From contig CAVIJD010000002.1 of assembly GCA_963643165.1 (NCBI GenBank), positions 36,132 to 100,131 of the forward strand: a DNA stretch of 64,000 bases. Direction: 5' to 3'. The notes under the pieces are model-generated. The model ran no database searches. It had not been told where the DNA came from and was given only the letters and a program-made list of their open reading frames with translations. This document shows, in pieces, positions 17,785 through 26,578 of this stretch. The translations under genes and the position numbers were made by a program. Origin of the DNA: F23-D06 sp963643165 (GTDB lineage Bacteria > Bacteroidota > Bacteroidia > Bacteroidales > WCHB1-69). Position 1 is the first letter of the stretch; every line of letters starts with the position of its first letter.

Positions 17785-18567
17785 ATGCAAAACAAACCGT
17801 TGATATTAGTTGTGAACGATGACGGCTACGAGGCCAGAGGGCTTGAGGCGATGGTTCAGATTGCCAAAACGTTTGGCGAAGTGGTGGTGGTCGCGCCCGA
17901 CAGAGTACGTTCGGCATCGGGCCACTCCATCACGATGCACGAGCCGCTCCATGTTACCCACTACAAGACCGAAGACGGCATTGCCTATTGGCGCACCAAC
18001 GGCACGCCCGTGGATTGCGTGAAACTGGGCCAAAAGGTGGTTCTGCGCGGGCGCAAGATTGACCTTGTGCTGTCGGGCATCAACCACGGATCAAACTCCT
18101 CTGTCAGCATCATCTATTCCGGCACTATGGGGGCTGCTATTGAGGCTTCGTTTGAAACGATGGCCGTGGGCATTTCTGTCCTCGACTACAGTAAGGACGC
18201 CGATTTTACGGCTGCTATACATTATGGTAAAATAATTGTGGAACAGGTACTTAAGAACGGACTTCCGCCCCGGATTTGCCTGAATGTGAATGTCCCCAAA
18301 TTGCCGTTGAGCGAAATAAAAGGCATGAAGGTGACCCGGCAGACGGAGGGCTATTGGGAAGAAGACTTGGAAGCACGCACTGACCCGCAAGGCCGCAATT
18401 ACTATTGGCTGGCAGGGCATCTGGTGGATACCGACCATAAAGAAGACTCGTGCGAGTGGGCACTGCACCACCAATATGTTTCGATACAGCCTGTGCAGTA
18501 TGACCTTACCGCTTATAAATATATGAATGAAGTCAAATACCTTGAATTAGAAGAAAATGGAAAATAG
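17785..18567 (+). CDS. surE: 5'/3'-nucleotidase SurE
   Basis: SurE dephosphorylates nucleoside monophosphates and is linked to stationary-phase survival. The 260-residue protein begins with the metal-binding ILVVNDDGYEARGLEAM (NDDG at 11-14). It also has the SGHSIT loop, the LVLSGINHGSNSSVSIIYSG block and the GT(M)GAA(I)EA helix. It starts 3 bases after the protease stop, so the two are probably co-transcribed. It overlaps the next gene by 11 bases. Confidence 0.96.
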   Translation: MQNKPLILVVNDDGYEARGLEAMVQIAKTFGEVVVVAPDRVRSASGHSITMHEPLHVTHYKTEDGIAYWRTNGTPVDCVKLGQKVVLRGRKIDLVLSGINHGSNSSVSIIYSGTMGAAIEASFETMAVGISVLDYSKDADFTAAIHYGKIIVEQVLKNGLPPRICLNVNVPKLPLSEIKGMKVTRQTEGYWEEDLEARTDPQGRNYYWLAGHLVDTDHKEDSCEWALHHQYVSIQPVQYDLTAYKYMNEVKYLELEENGK

Positions 18568-18880
18568 GTTTTTCAACTTTTTGCGAAAAGACTCTATAGG
18601 TCTGGGCGTTGTGATTGGATTTGTGGTCCCGGCAGTGCTCTTCGGCATTCTTTTTGCCATCTTCGCCATCCTGGTGAAGACAAACCCTGAAATGCTGGTC
18701 AACAACCCCTCATTGCAGCGCACTATCATCCCGAAACTGATTCTGATCAGCCTCATTCCGTCGCTGCTGATTCTACGCCACTATCTGCTGAAACTGAAAT
18801 ACGACAAGACGGGACGTGGTATCATCATCTCTACGTTTGTTTTAGGCCTGGTGTTTGTCATCGTTCAGTTTTCCCTATAG
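18557..18880 (+). CDS. Small membrane protein of unknown function
   Basis: The 107 residues contain three predicted membrane helices (about 15-40, 55-75 and 86-106), separated by short charged loops (KTNP, LKLKYDKTGRG). No family is recognised. It overlaps surE by 11 bases, which implies translational coupling. Its end overlaps the end of the convergent glycosyltransferase by 16 bases. Confidence 0.7.
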   Translation: MENRFFNFLRKDSIGLGVVIGFVVPAVLFGILFAIFAILVKTNPEMLVNNPSLQRTIIPKLILISLIPSLLILRHYLLKLKYDKTGRGIIISTFVLGLVFVIVQFSL

Positions 18881-19803
18881 ATTGTGCTTTCCCCCGTTTC
18901 CTGAAAAAGGCACAAAAGCTTGTACAGGTCAAGTGCGCGTATGTTGTAGTGCTGGAGGACGAGTTTTTTCAGCGTGCGGCGGTTGATGTTCAGGAACAGG
19001 GCTGCCGGCTTTGACAGATGCCAGTCTGATAGTTTCAGAAATGTGTGCAGCAGGCGGTTCTCACGGATGAAGTCCGGAGAGGCTTTCCCGTTGTTCAGCA
19101 GCATTGCCAGATTGGCAATTGCGGTTTCGGTTTTTGACAGAAATACCTCGTTTCGGTCGAGGCCCTCGTGGTAAATCCCGTTGTCGATGTGCTCTACGGG
19201 GATGGCGTTGCGCCGCAGTTGTTCTCCAAAGAAGACATCTTCAAAGCCGTAGGTCTTGAACGACTCGTCGAAGCGGCAGATGTTGAACACGGTTTTTGAG
19301 ACGAGCATGTTGAACGGTGTGAAGGAGCGGTAGGGGTGCAGGCTTCTTTGCGCTGCGCTTTTCTGTTCACGGTTGATGCCGTAGTGCCAGCGGAGCCGGT
19401 ATGCTTTTTCCGGAGGCGTTTCATGATAGGCCACGCCGCCCATAGTTACAAAAGGATCGGCAATGTCGGGATGGCAGTTGCGGGCATGTTGGACATAGTG
19501 TTTCAGGTAGTCAGAACTTTTTACGCCGGCATCACCGTCAATAAAGAGCAGATAAGGGTATTGAGCGGCATCGGCGAGGCGGTTGCGGGTGTAGGCGCGC
19601 CCCAGGTTTGTTTCGTTGCGGAGAAAGGTCACTTCCGGATTTTCTGCCACTTTCTCGTTTTCAATGACAGTCCGTTGGTCTGGAGAGGCATCGTCCAGGA
19701 TCAGGATTTCAAAAGGGATGGAAAGCAAGCGTGCCTGCTCCAGCAGGGGAGTGGCGAGCGGCTCGGCGGAGAGGTTGTAAACAGGCAACAGGATGGAGAG
19801 CAT
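18865..19803 (-). CDS. Family 2 glycosyltransferase
   Basis: The 312-residue protein has the GT-A fold start SILLPVYNLSAEPLATPLL, the sugar-nucleotide region LILDDASPD, ETNLGRAYTRNRLA, and the DxD motif FIDGDAGV (about 91-98). A later GFEDVFFGEQL corresponds to the catalytic ED motif. The acceptor is unknown; the gene is not in a glycan cluster. Its start overlaps the stop of the ftsE-like gene by one base (TGATG), so it is the last gene of gyrB-ftsE-glycosyltransferase. There is no membrane anchor. Confidence 0.88.
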   Translation of the reverse strand: MLSILLPVYNLSAEPLATPLLEQARLLSIPFEILILDDASPDQRTVIENEKVAENPEVTFLRNETNLGRAYTRNRLADAAQYPYLLFIDGDAGVKSSDYLKHYVQHARNCHPDIADPFVTMGGVAYHETPPEKAYRLRWHYGINREQKSAAQRSLHPYRSFTPFNMLVSKTVFNICRFDESFKTYGFEDVFFGEQLRRNAIPVEHIDNGIYHEGLDRNEVFLSKTETAIANLAMLLNNGKASPDFIRENRLLHTFLKLSDWHLSKPAALFLNINRRTLKKLVLQHYNIRALDLYKLLCLFQETGESTIYREN

Positions 19804-20579
19804 CAGAATCCTGAATCTATCAACTGTCCGTTTTCTATGCAGATGGTCCTGGACGGGAACTTGTCGATCATGGAGAAGTTGTGTGTTGCCATCAGGATGG
19901 TTGTGCCCGTCTTGTTGATGTTGTGGAACACGCTGAAAATCTCTTCGGAGGTCAACGGGTCAAGGTTGCCGGTCGGCTCGTCTGCCAAGATGACGTCGGG
20001 GCGGTTGAGCAGGGCGCGGGCGATACATACGCGCTGTTGCTCGCCGCCGGAGAGCTGTGAGGGCAGTTTGAAGTCCTTGGTTTTAAGGTCCACCGCGTCA
20101 AGCACCTCTTCGCAGCGGTTCAACATGGCGTTCTTGTCTTTCCACCGGGTGGCCTTGAGCACGAACATCAAGTTCTCAATGACCGTCTTGTCCGAAAGCA
20201 ACTGGTAGTCTTGGAACACCATGCCGATTTTCTTGCGGAGTGCCGGAATCTTTTTCTGTTTGAGGTTCAAGAGGTCGTACCCCAATATTTCGGCGGTTTC
20301 GCCTTTGGGCTTGATGTCGGCGATTAGCGTCTTCAGGATGGAAGACTTGCCGCTGCCGGTTCGTCCGATGAGGTAAACAAACTCACCTTGTTTCACGGAA
20401 AAGGAAACCTTAGGGAGCACCAAAATCTTTTTTTGGTAGATGTCCACGTTGTGCAGCGAAATCACCATGTTGGGCACGTTTTCGGCGGCCGTCGTTGCAG
20501 GCGCGTCAACTTGCGGTGCGGTGGCCGATTCGGGCTGTTGAGCCGGGGTTGTCCCGGTCTCTTCTGGGGTATCAGGCAT
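19803..20579 (-). CDS. ftsE: FtsE-like ABC transporter ATP-binding protein
   Basis: FtsE with FtsX activates cell-wall hydrolases at the division site. The ATPase shows Walker A GRTGSGKSS, Q-loop GMVFQDYQLL, signature LSGGEQQR, Walker B VILADEPTGNLD and H-loop ATHNFSM. It carries an N-terminal Pro/Thr/Ala/Glu-rich extension of about 38 residues before MVISLHNVDIY, longer than usual FtsE. I place the start at 20579, where ATG overlaps the gyrB stop; 20591 and 20470 are alternatives, and starts further up lie deep in gyrB. ftsX is not adjacent, which is common in Bacteroidetes. Another FtsE-like exporter ATPase cannot be fully excluded. Confidence 0.82.
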   Translation of the reverse strand: MPDTPEETGTTPAQQPESATAPQVDAPATTAAENVPNMVISLHNVDIYQKKILVLPKVSFSVKQGEFVYLIGRTGSGKSSILKTLIADIKPKGETAEILGYDLLNLKQKKIPALRKKIGMVFQDYQLLSDKTVIENLMFVLKATRWKDKNAMLNRCEEVLDAVDLKTKDFKLPSQLSGGEQQRVCIARALLNRPDVILADEPTGNLDPLTSEEIFSVFHNINKTGTTILMATHNFSMIDKFPSRTICIENGQLIDSGF

Positions 20580-22545
20580 CGATGTTTGCATAGGTGGCGT
20601 TTTTTTCAATGAATTCACGGCGTGGCGGCACATCGTCGCCCATTAGCATAGAGAACACGCGGTCGGCTTCGGCGGCGTTTTCGATGGTGACCTGCCGGAG
20701 CGTGCGGTGTTCCGGGTCCATGGTGGTTGACCAGAGTTGTTCTTCGTTCATTTCGCCGAGACCTTTGTAGCGTTGCACATGAACCTTGGCGTCTTCGTTG
20801 TCTCCGGAGGCTTCGGCGATGTATTGTTTGCGCTGGTCTTCCGTCCAGGCGTATTTCTGGTATTTTCCTTTTTTCACGAGGTAGAGCGGCGGGGTGGCGA
20901 TATAGACATGGCCTTGTTCTATCAGCGTGCGCATGTGGCGGAAGAAGAAGGTCAGGATGAGGGCGGCAATGTGGCTGCCGTCCACGTCGGCATCGGTCAT
21001 GATGATGACTTTATGGTAGCGGAGTTTGGAGATGTTGAGCGCCATCTTGTCCTCCTCGGTGCCGATAGTCACGCCCAGGGCGGTGTATATGTTTTTGATT
21101 TCCTGGCTGTCCCAGATGCGGTGGGGCATGGCTTTCTCCACGTTCAGGATTTTGCCTCGCAACGGCAGGATGGCCTGGAAGTGGCTGTCGCGCCCCTGTT
21201 TGGCCGTTCCGCCTGCGGAGTCACCCTCCACGAGGAAAAGTTCGCATTTGGTGGCGTCTTTGGAGGAGCAGTCGGAAAGCTTGCCCGGAAGTCCGGAGCC
21301 GCTGAAGGCGGTTTTGCGCTGCACCATCTCGCGGGCCTTGCGGGCGGCATGGCGCGCGCGGGCGGCTGTGACCACTTTGTCAACGATGTCTTTTGCGTCT
21401 TTCGGATTCTCTTCCAGATAGTTGGTCAGCATTTCGCCAACCATCTGGTTTACGATGCCGGCGACTTCGCTGTTGCCGAGTTTTGTTTTCGTCTGTCCCT
21501 CAAATTGCGGGTCTGCCACCTTCACCGAGATGATGGCCGTGAGTCCCTCGCGGAAGTCGTCGCCTGAAATCTCCACATTCTCCTTGCTGAGTTTGTCCAG
21601 CATCTTGTTGTCGTCGGCGTATTTCTTCAAGGTGCGGGTCAGTGCCGAGCGGAAGCCGGCAAGGTGCGTGCCGCCCTCTATCGTGTTGATGTTGTTGACG
21701 TACGAGTGGATGTTTTCCGAGTAGGAGTCGTTGTACTGCATGGCCACTTCAACGGGCACGTTCTGCCGTTCGCCCTCAATGTAAATCGGCTTCGACGTGA
21801 TTTTGACGCGGTTCTGGTCCAAATAGTCGATGAAGTCGCGCAGGCCGTTCTCGGAGTAATACTCGTGTTTCGGGTGGTTGCCTTGCTCGTCGGTTGACCG
21901 CAGGTCCTCGATGGAGATGTGGATGCCTTTGTTGAGGAAAGACAGTTCGCGAAGACGGTCTGACAGCCTTTCAAAGTCGTAGGTGGTGGTGTAGAATATC
22001 GAATCATCGGGCGTGAATGTGATTTTGGTGCCGCGGTAGTCGCTGTCGCCCACCACTTTCACGGGGTAGAGCGGTTTGCCGCAGGCGTATTCCTGGACGA
22101 AATGTTTGCCCTCGCGGAAGACCTCCGCGGTCATGTGCTTGGAGAGCGCGTTCACGCAGGAGACGCCCACGCCGTGCAGACCGCCGGAGACTTTATAGGT
22201 GTCCTTGTTGAACTTGCCGCCGGCATGGAGCACGGTCATCACGACTTCAAGGGCGGAGCGGTGTTCTTTGGCGTGCATGCCGGTAGGGATGCCGCGGCCG
22301 TTGTCCAACACGCTGATGGAGTTGTCTTCCAGAATGGTGACTTCTATATTGTCGCAGAATCCTGCCAGCGCTTCGTCGATGCTGTTGTCCACCACCTCGT
22401 TGACCAGATGGTGAAGTCCGCGGTCGTTGATGTCGCCGATGTACATGGCGGGACGCTTGCGTACGGCTTCCAGTCCCTCAAGTACTTGGATATTGTCGGC
22501 GCCGTAGGATTCCTCGGCAGGATTGATGTTGTCTAATTCGCTCAT
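20572..22545 (-). CDS. gyrB: DNA gyrase subunit B
   Basis: GyrB is the ATPase subunit of gyrase, which supercoils DNA. The 657 residues show the GHKL ATPase motifs EVVDNSIDEALAGFCD, LDNGRGIPTG and GGLHGVGVSCVNALS, and the TOPRIM motifs LVEGDSAGGTAKQGRD and DADVDGSHIAALIL. The C-terminal block has YIATPPLYLVKKGK and QRYKGLGEMN. Length fits the short Bacteroidetes/Firmicutes form without the E. coli insertion. ParE is the main alternative, but the ending and length favour GyrB. It has its own -7 element and is followed by the overlapping ftsE-like gene. Confidence 0.94.
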   Translation of the reverse strand: MSELDNINPAEESYGADNIQVLEGLEAVRKRPAMYIGDINDRGLHHLVNEVVDNSIDEALAGFCDNIEVTILEDNSISVLDNGRGIPTGMHAKEHRSALEVVMTVLHAGGKFNKDTYKVSGGLHGVGVSCVNALSKHMTAEVFREGKHFVQEYACGKPLYPVKVVGDSDYRGTKITFTPDDSIFYTTTYDFERLSDRLRELSFLNKGIHISIEDLRSTDEQGNHPKHEYYSENGLRDFIDYLDQNRVKITSKPIYIEGERQNVPVEVAMQYNDSYSENIHSYVNNINTIEGGTHLAGFRSALTRTLKKYADDNKMLDKLSKENVEISGDDFREGLTAIISVKVADPQFEGQTKTKLGNSEVAGIVNQMVGEMLTNYLEENPKDAKDIVDKVVTAARARHAARKAREMVQRKTAFSGSGLPGKLSDCSSKDATKCELFLVEGDSAGGTAKQGRDSHFQAILPLRGKILNVEKAMPHRIWDSQEIKNIYTALGVTIGTEEDKMALNISKLRYHKVIIMTDADVDGSHIAALILTFFFRHMRTLIEQGHVYIATPPLYLVKKGKYQKYAWTEDQRKQYIAEASGDNEDAKVHVQRYKGLGEMNEEQLWSTTMDPEHRTLRQVTIENAAEADRVFSMLMGDDVPPRREFIEKNATYANIDA

Positions 22546-22577
22546 TTACAAATGGTTTTATTATAAATTCAAAGTAT

Positions 22578-22586
22578 GCAAAGATA
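22578..22586 (-). promoter_or_regulatory. Bacteroidetes -7 promoter element for gyrB
   Basis: The minus strand reads TATCTTTGC, an exact match, 33 bases before the gyrB start at 22545. Confidence 0.75.
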
Positions 22587-22682
22587 TAAAAAATCGTTGG
22601 AAGTACGGTGCGCAATCTTGCTAAAAGTTACGGCTTTGTTCAGGTTTTTTTCGACGTTAAAGATGTAGGTTTCAGAAAAGAA

Positions 22683-22709
22683 AAGAGGCGGCTTTCAGGC
22701 CGCCTCTTG
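22683..22709 (-). terminator. Intrinsic terminator after the Cys/Met PLP enzyme gene
   Basis: A GC-rich stem, AAGAGGCGGC paired with GCCGCCTCTT around a short TTTCAG loop, lies 20 bases past the stop at 22730. On the minus strand it is followed by a short T-containing run (TTTTCTTTT). Confidence 0.75.
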
Positions 22710-22729
22710 AGGTATAGCAAGACCGGGGA

Positions 22730-23926
22730 TTACCGGGTCTCTTCGATGGCTTGTTTGATGAGTTGGAAGGTGCGTTCCGGGTCGTTGTCGAGACCGACGG
22801 AGAAGCGGATGAGACCTTCGCTCATGCCCATTTCTTTCTGGATGTCTTCAGGAACTTCCGAAGAGGTGGACTTTCCGGAGTTGCTGAAGAGGGTCTTGAA
22901 GTAGCCGAGGCTGACGGCGAGGTAGCCTACGCCCAGTTCCTGCATTTTCTCCATGATGGCGCTGGCTCTTTCAGCCGTGCCCATGTCGATGGAGATCATG
23001 CCGCCGTAGCCGTAGCCTTCGTTCATCATTTCGGTGAACAGTTTGTGGTCAGGATGCTCCTCGAGGCCGGGATAGTTGTACTTGATGCCCGTCTCTTTGA
23101 AGCGTTTGGCCAGGTACATGGCGTTCTCGCCGTGTTTCTTCATGCGGATGTGCAGCGTGTGCAGGTTCTTCTGGATGCTGGATGAACGGAAGGTGTCCAA
23201 AACGGGGCCGAGCAGCATGGCGGTGCCGTTGTTCACGTCAATCAAGGAGTTGATATAGTCGGCTGTTCCGCAGATGGCGCCTGCCACACAGTCGTTCATG
23301 CCGTTCACATATTTGGTCATACTGTAGATGACGACATCGGCGCCGAGACGGTACGGTGAGAAGATCATCGGCGTGAAGGTGTTGTCAACGAGCAGTTTGG
23401 CGCCGGCAGCGTGGGCGATCTTAGACAACTCGGGGATGTTGGCGATGCGGAGCAACGGGTTGTTCATCGTTTCCGTGTAGAGAACTTTGGTGTTGGGCCT
23501 GATGGCTTTCTTGACGGCATCCAGGTCCTGCATGTTGACGAAAGTGACTTCGACATTGAATTTCTTGAGGTAGTTGTTCAGAAATGCGAACGTTCCGCCG
23601 TAAGTGGTCATGCTGGATACGATATGGTCGCCGGCTTTCACTTCGTGGAGCAGCGCCACTGTGATGGCAGCCATTCCGGAACCGGTGGCCCAGGCAGACT
23701 CGGTGCCTTCCATTGCGGCCAATGACTGTGCCAATGCCAGCGTGCTCGGATTCCAATGTCTGGAGTAGAGGAAATAACCCTCCGTTTCGCCATGGAATGT
23801 GTCGGTCATGGTCTTTGCCTGTTCAAACATGAATGTGGCGCTGTCGCAGATGGCAGGGTTGACGCCGCGGTAAGCGTCTTTTTTGTCCAACTTCTCGATG
23901 TTGGTTGCGGGATCAAATTTTTCCAT
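22730..23926 (-). CDS. Cys/Met-metabolism PLP enzyme (cystathionine or methionine gamma-lyase-like)
   Basis: The 398-residue enzyme belongs to the PLP fold-I Cys/Met family. It has the active-site tyrosine region YFLYSRHWNPS, the PLP phosphate loop ATGSGMAAI, the cofactor-contact LLVDNTFTPM, and the lysine in VIYSMTKYVNGMND that binds PLP. Members split sulfur amino acids (cystathionine gamma-lyase, methionine gamma-lyase) or make cystathionine. Substrate class cannot be fixed by eye; the lack of a neighbouring methionine-synthesis gene mildly favours a lyase. It has its own promoter and terminator and stands alone. Confidence 0.87.
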   Translation of the reverse strand: MEKFDPATNIEKLDKKDAYRGVNPAICDSATFMFEQAKTMTDTFHGETEGYFLYSRHWNPSTLALAQSLAAMEGTESAWATGSGMAAITVALLHEVKAGDHIVSSMTTYGGTFAFLNNYLKKFNVEVTFVNMQDLDAVKKAIRPNTKVLYTETMNNPLLRIANIPELSKIAHAAGAKLLVDNTFTPMIFSPYRLGADVVIYSMTKYVNGMNDCVAGAICGTADYINSLIDVNNGTAMLLGPVLDTFRSSSIQKNLHTLHIRMKKHGENAMYLAKRFKETGIKYNYPGLEEHPDHKLFTEMMNEGYGYGGMISIDMGTAERASAIMEKMQELGVGYLAVSLGYFKTLFSNSGKSTSSEVPEDIQKEMGMSEGLIRFSVGLDNDPERTFQLIKQAIEETR

Positions 23927-23987
23927 ATTGTTTATCAGTTATTTAGATAATGTTAGATAGTGTGCTTGACGGTTTGCCTAAAAGCGT

Positions 23988-23996
23988 GCAAAGATA
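23988..23996 (-). promoter_or_regulatory. Bacteroidetes -7 promoter element for the Cys/Met PLP enzyme
   Basis: TATCTTTGC on the minus strand, 62 bases before the start at 23926. It lies within a dozen bases of the stop of the upstream peptidase gene. Confidence 0.7.
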
Positions 23997-24007
23997 TGTT
24001 TTTTATG

Positions 24008-26125
24008 TTATTCCAGTCCACGGTTCTTGAGCAACGGTTTGATGGAGGGCTCGTGCCCGCGGAATGCCGTGTAGAGTTTCATGCATTCTTCGGTGTTGCC
24101 CTTTTCGAGGATGTTGATGCGGAATGCCGTGGCCGTCTCCTGGTCAAAGATGCCGTGTTCGCGGAAGGCTTCATAGGCGTCATTGTCGAGCACGGCCGCC
24201 CAAGTGTAACTGTAATAGCCGGCACCGTAGCCTCCGGAGAAGATGTGCTGGAAGTAGGGACTCTTGTACCTCGATACAATAGATGATATCAGCCCGATTT
24301 GCGCCATCTGACGGTTTTCATAGTCCGGGAGGACGATGTCCGTGCTTTTGGTGATGGTGTGATAGTCCATGTCAAGCAGCGAGGCGGCCAGCAACTCGGT
24401 GTTGATGAAGCCCTGCCCGTAAGTCTTGGAGGCCTGTATTTTCTTGATTAACTCGTCGGGGATGACTTGCCCGGTGCTGTAATGCTTGGCGTACATCTTG
24501 AGCACTTCCGGCTCAAATGCGAAATGCTCCATGAACTGCGAGGGCATCTCTACATAGTCGCGGGGCACGTTGGTGCCGGAAAGCGAACGGTAGTGGCAGC
24601 GCGAAAGCATGCTGTGCAACCCGTGGCCGAACTCGTGGAAGAGGGTCTCCACCTGGTCGATGTTGAGCAACGCAGGACGGCCGCCCGCCGGTTTGGTGAA
24701 GTTGAAGACTAACGACACGACCGGAATGACGTTCTCCCCGTCGCGCGTGTAGTACTGCTCCCTGAAGTTGGTCATCCAAGCGCCGCTCCGCTTCGACTCA
24801 CGCGGGAAGAAGTCCATATATACGATGGCGATGACTTCGTTGCGGTCGATGACTTCGTAGGCCTTTACGTCTTTGTGATAGACAGGGATGTCTTTGTTTT
24901 CGCGGAAAGTGAGCCCGTACAGTTTGTTGCAGACCATGAAGAGTCCTTTTTGTGCGGTGTCAAGGGAGAAGTAGGGCCTGATGGCCTCTTCGTCCACGTC
25001 ATATTTGGCTTTCCGTTCTTTTTCGCAGTAGTAACGCCAGTCGCACGGCTCCAGCTGGAACCCGCCTTTTTCCTTGTCAATCATCTTCTGGTAAGAGGCG
25101 GCCTCTTTTTGGGCTTTGGCAAGGGCCGGTTTCCAAACCTGCATGAGCAAGTCATATACGTTTTTGTCATTTTTGGCCATGCAGTCGTCCAACACATAGT
25201 TGGCGTAGTTGTCGAAGCCGAGGATGTTGGCTTTTTCCAGCCGCAGGTTCACGATCTCGTTGATGATGGCGGCGTTGTCAAAGTTCCCGCCGAGGCAGCG
25301 GTTCGTGTAGGCCGTCCAGATCTCCTTGCGCAGATCGCGGTCTTGGCAGTACATCAGGAATGGCTCTAATGTGGGCATGTCCAGCGTGAACACGTAGTTG
25401 CCTTTGGTGTCACTGCCTGCGTTCCCGGCCTCAAGGGCGGCGTGAAGCAGCGAGGAGGGAAGCCCCGCCAGCCGGGTGGTGTCGGCAACGACCAGTTTGT
25501 AGTCGTTGGTGGCACTCAATACGTTGTTGCCGAATTTCAGGGTCAGCGTCGAAAGCCGGCTGTTTATTTCACGGAAACGCTCTTGCTTCTCTTTGGGGAT
25601 GTTCGCACCGCCCCGCACAAAACTCTTGTATGTCTCTTCAAGCAGGCGCAACTGCTCGCTGTTCAGACTCTCGGCCTCGCGGTTGTCGTAAACTTGCTTC
25701 ACTCGTGCAAACAGTTTCTCGTTCAACATGATGTCGTCGCTGTGCTGCGAGAGTACGGGGAATATGGTGTCCGCTATGGCCTCCATCTCTTCGTCGTTGC
25801 AACATTCTGACAGGTTCATGAATACAGAACTGACTTTGTTGAGCAGTTCGTCACTGTATTCCAATGGGATGATGGTGTTGGCGAACGTCGGCTTTTCTTT
25901 GCTGTTGCAGATGCCGTCAATGGCCTCTTTCTGCTGCCGCATGCCCTCTTCAAATGCCGGCAGATAATGAATTGTCTTGATCTTTTCAAACGGAGGAACG
26001 CCGTAAGGGGTCTCCCATTTTTGCATGAATGGGTTGTCTGAAAGGTCTGTCTTGCTCTTCTTGCTGCATGCACCGCTGATCAGACCGGCGGTGACGATGC
26101 TCATGATTACGAGTTTGTGCTTCAT
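24008..26125 (-). CDS. dcp: M3-family zinc peptidase (peptidyl-dipeptidase Dcp-like), lipoprotein
   Basis: Dcp releases dipeptides from peptide C-termini. I choose the ATG at 26125, which gives a lipoprotein signal peptide (MKHKLVIM...LISGAC, lipid on Cys20). The -7 element at 26150-26158 excludes the upstream ATG at 26161. The 705-residue protein has the zinc motif FHEFGHGLHSML (HExxH) and a downstream Glu in the PSQFMEHFAFEPE region. C-terminal M3 blocks FINTELLAASLLDMDYH and GYGAGYYSYTW are also present. The lipobox places it outside the cytoplasm, so it probably trims imported peptides in the periplasm. Oligopeptidase A (PrlC) is the nearest alternative. Confidence 0.9.
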   Translation of the reverse strand: MKHKLVIMSIVTAGLISGACSKKSKTDLSDNPFMQKWETPYGVPPFEKIKTIHYLPAFEEGMRQQKEAIDGICNSKEKPTFANTIIPLEYSDELLNKVSSVFMNLSECCNDEEMEAIADTIFPVLSQHSDDIMLNEKLFARVKQVYDNREAESLNSEQLRLLEETYKSFVRGGANIPKEKQERFREINSRLSTLTLKFGNNVLSATNDYKLVVADTTRLAGLPSSLLHAALEAGNAGSDTKGNYVFTLDMPTLEPFLMYCQDRDLRKEIWTAYTNRCLGGNFDNAAIINEIVNLRLEKANILGFDNYANYVLDDCMAKNDKNVYDLLMQVWKPALAKAQKEAASYQKMIDKEKGGFQLEPCDWRYYCEKERKAKYDVDEEAIRPYFSLDTAQKGLFMVCNKLYGLTFRENKDIPVYHKDVKAYEVIDRNEVIAIVYMDFFPRESKRSGAWMTNFREQYYTRDGENVIPVVSLVFNFTKPAGGRPALLNIDQVETLFHEFGHGLHSMLSRCHYRSLSGTNVPRDYVEMPSQFMEHFAFEPEVLKMYAKHYSTGQVIPDELIKKIQASKTYGQGFINTELLAASLLDMDYHTITKSTDIVLPDYENRQMAQIGLISSIVSRYKSPYFQHIFSGGYGAGYYSYTWAAVLDNDAYEAFREHGIFDQETATAFRINILEKGNTEECMKLYTAFRGHEPSIKPLLKNRGLE

Positions 26126-26149
26126 AATTGTGTGGATGAAAATTTTGGG

Positions 26150-26158
26150 GCAAAAATA
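26150..26158 (-). promoter_or_regulatory. Bacteroidetes -7 promoter element for the M3 peptidase
   Basis: The minus strand reads TATTTTTGC, 25 bases before the chosen start at 26125. Confidence 0.65.
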
Positions 26159-26315
26159 CAAAAAAGGTTCGGTCTGTGCTTGGGGGATGAAAGTCAGTCC
26201 AATTGTGAAAATCTTGCGAAAAATGACCGTTGCCGTTATATAAGATTTGTGAAAAGAGTGTTGAAAACGAATTTAAGTGCTTTGTTTTCAATAAGAAAAA
26301 AATAATCGATACCTC

Positions 26316-26347
26316 TTGACAAACGTATGGCTGTGACTGTATCTTTG
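26316..26347 (+). promoter_or_regulatory. Promoter with both -33 and -7 elements
   Basis: TTGACA begins at 26316 and TATCTTTG occupies 26340-26347, so the boxes are spaced 21 bases apart, which fits the Bacteroidetes -33/-7 layout. It is the best-formed promoter in the window. The next start codon is at 26579, so the leader is about 225 bases. Confidence 0.75.
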
Positions 26348-26353
26348 TGGTGT

Positions 26354-26578
26354 TGATTTTATGCAGGGGCTGGCATCCCCGCCTGAAGTTCACAAAAAGA
26401 CTCCGGAACAGGGTCAATGACAAAAATAATAACGAATTAATATAAGAAAAATGCCGTATTAGACCAGAAAACAACTGAAGTGCCGTTGCCCGGCCCTGAA
26501 GCGAAGATTGGATTGAACTCCTCCTGCGTAAGTGGAATCAAAAAAATCAATATCAAAAAAATTAAAAAAACAAAAACC
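26354..26578 (+). other. Long untranslated leader of the unknown secreted protein gene
   Basis: About 225 bases lie between the promoter and the ATG at 26579. They include a small stem with GGGG/CCCC arms around CTGGCAT (about 26366-26380) and GC-rich text near 26480-26510. An A-rich run with few G residues lies just before the start. I recognise no known riboswitch. In-frame codons before 26579 exist from an ATG-less open stretch but do not look like protein. Confidence 0.45.

Noticed and set aside
20737..21567. Open frame of 276 codons opposite gyrB
   Set aside because: Same reason: an antisense shadow of gyrB with no motifs.
23927..24007. SAM-type riboswitch in front of the Cys/Met PLP enzyme
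   Set aside because: Only about 55 bases separate the promoter from the start and no riboswitch core is visible.
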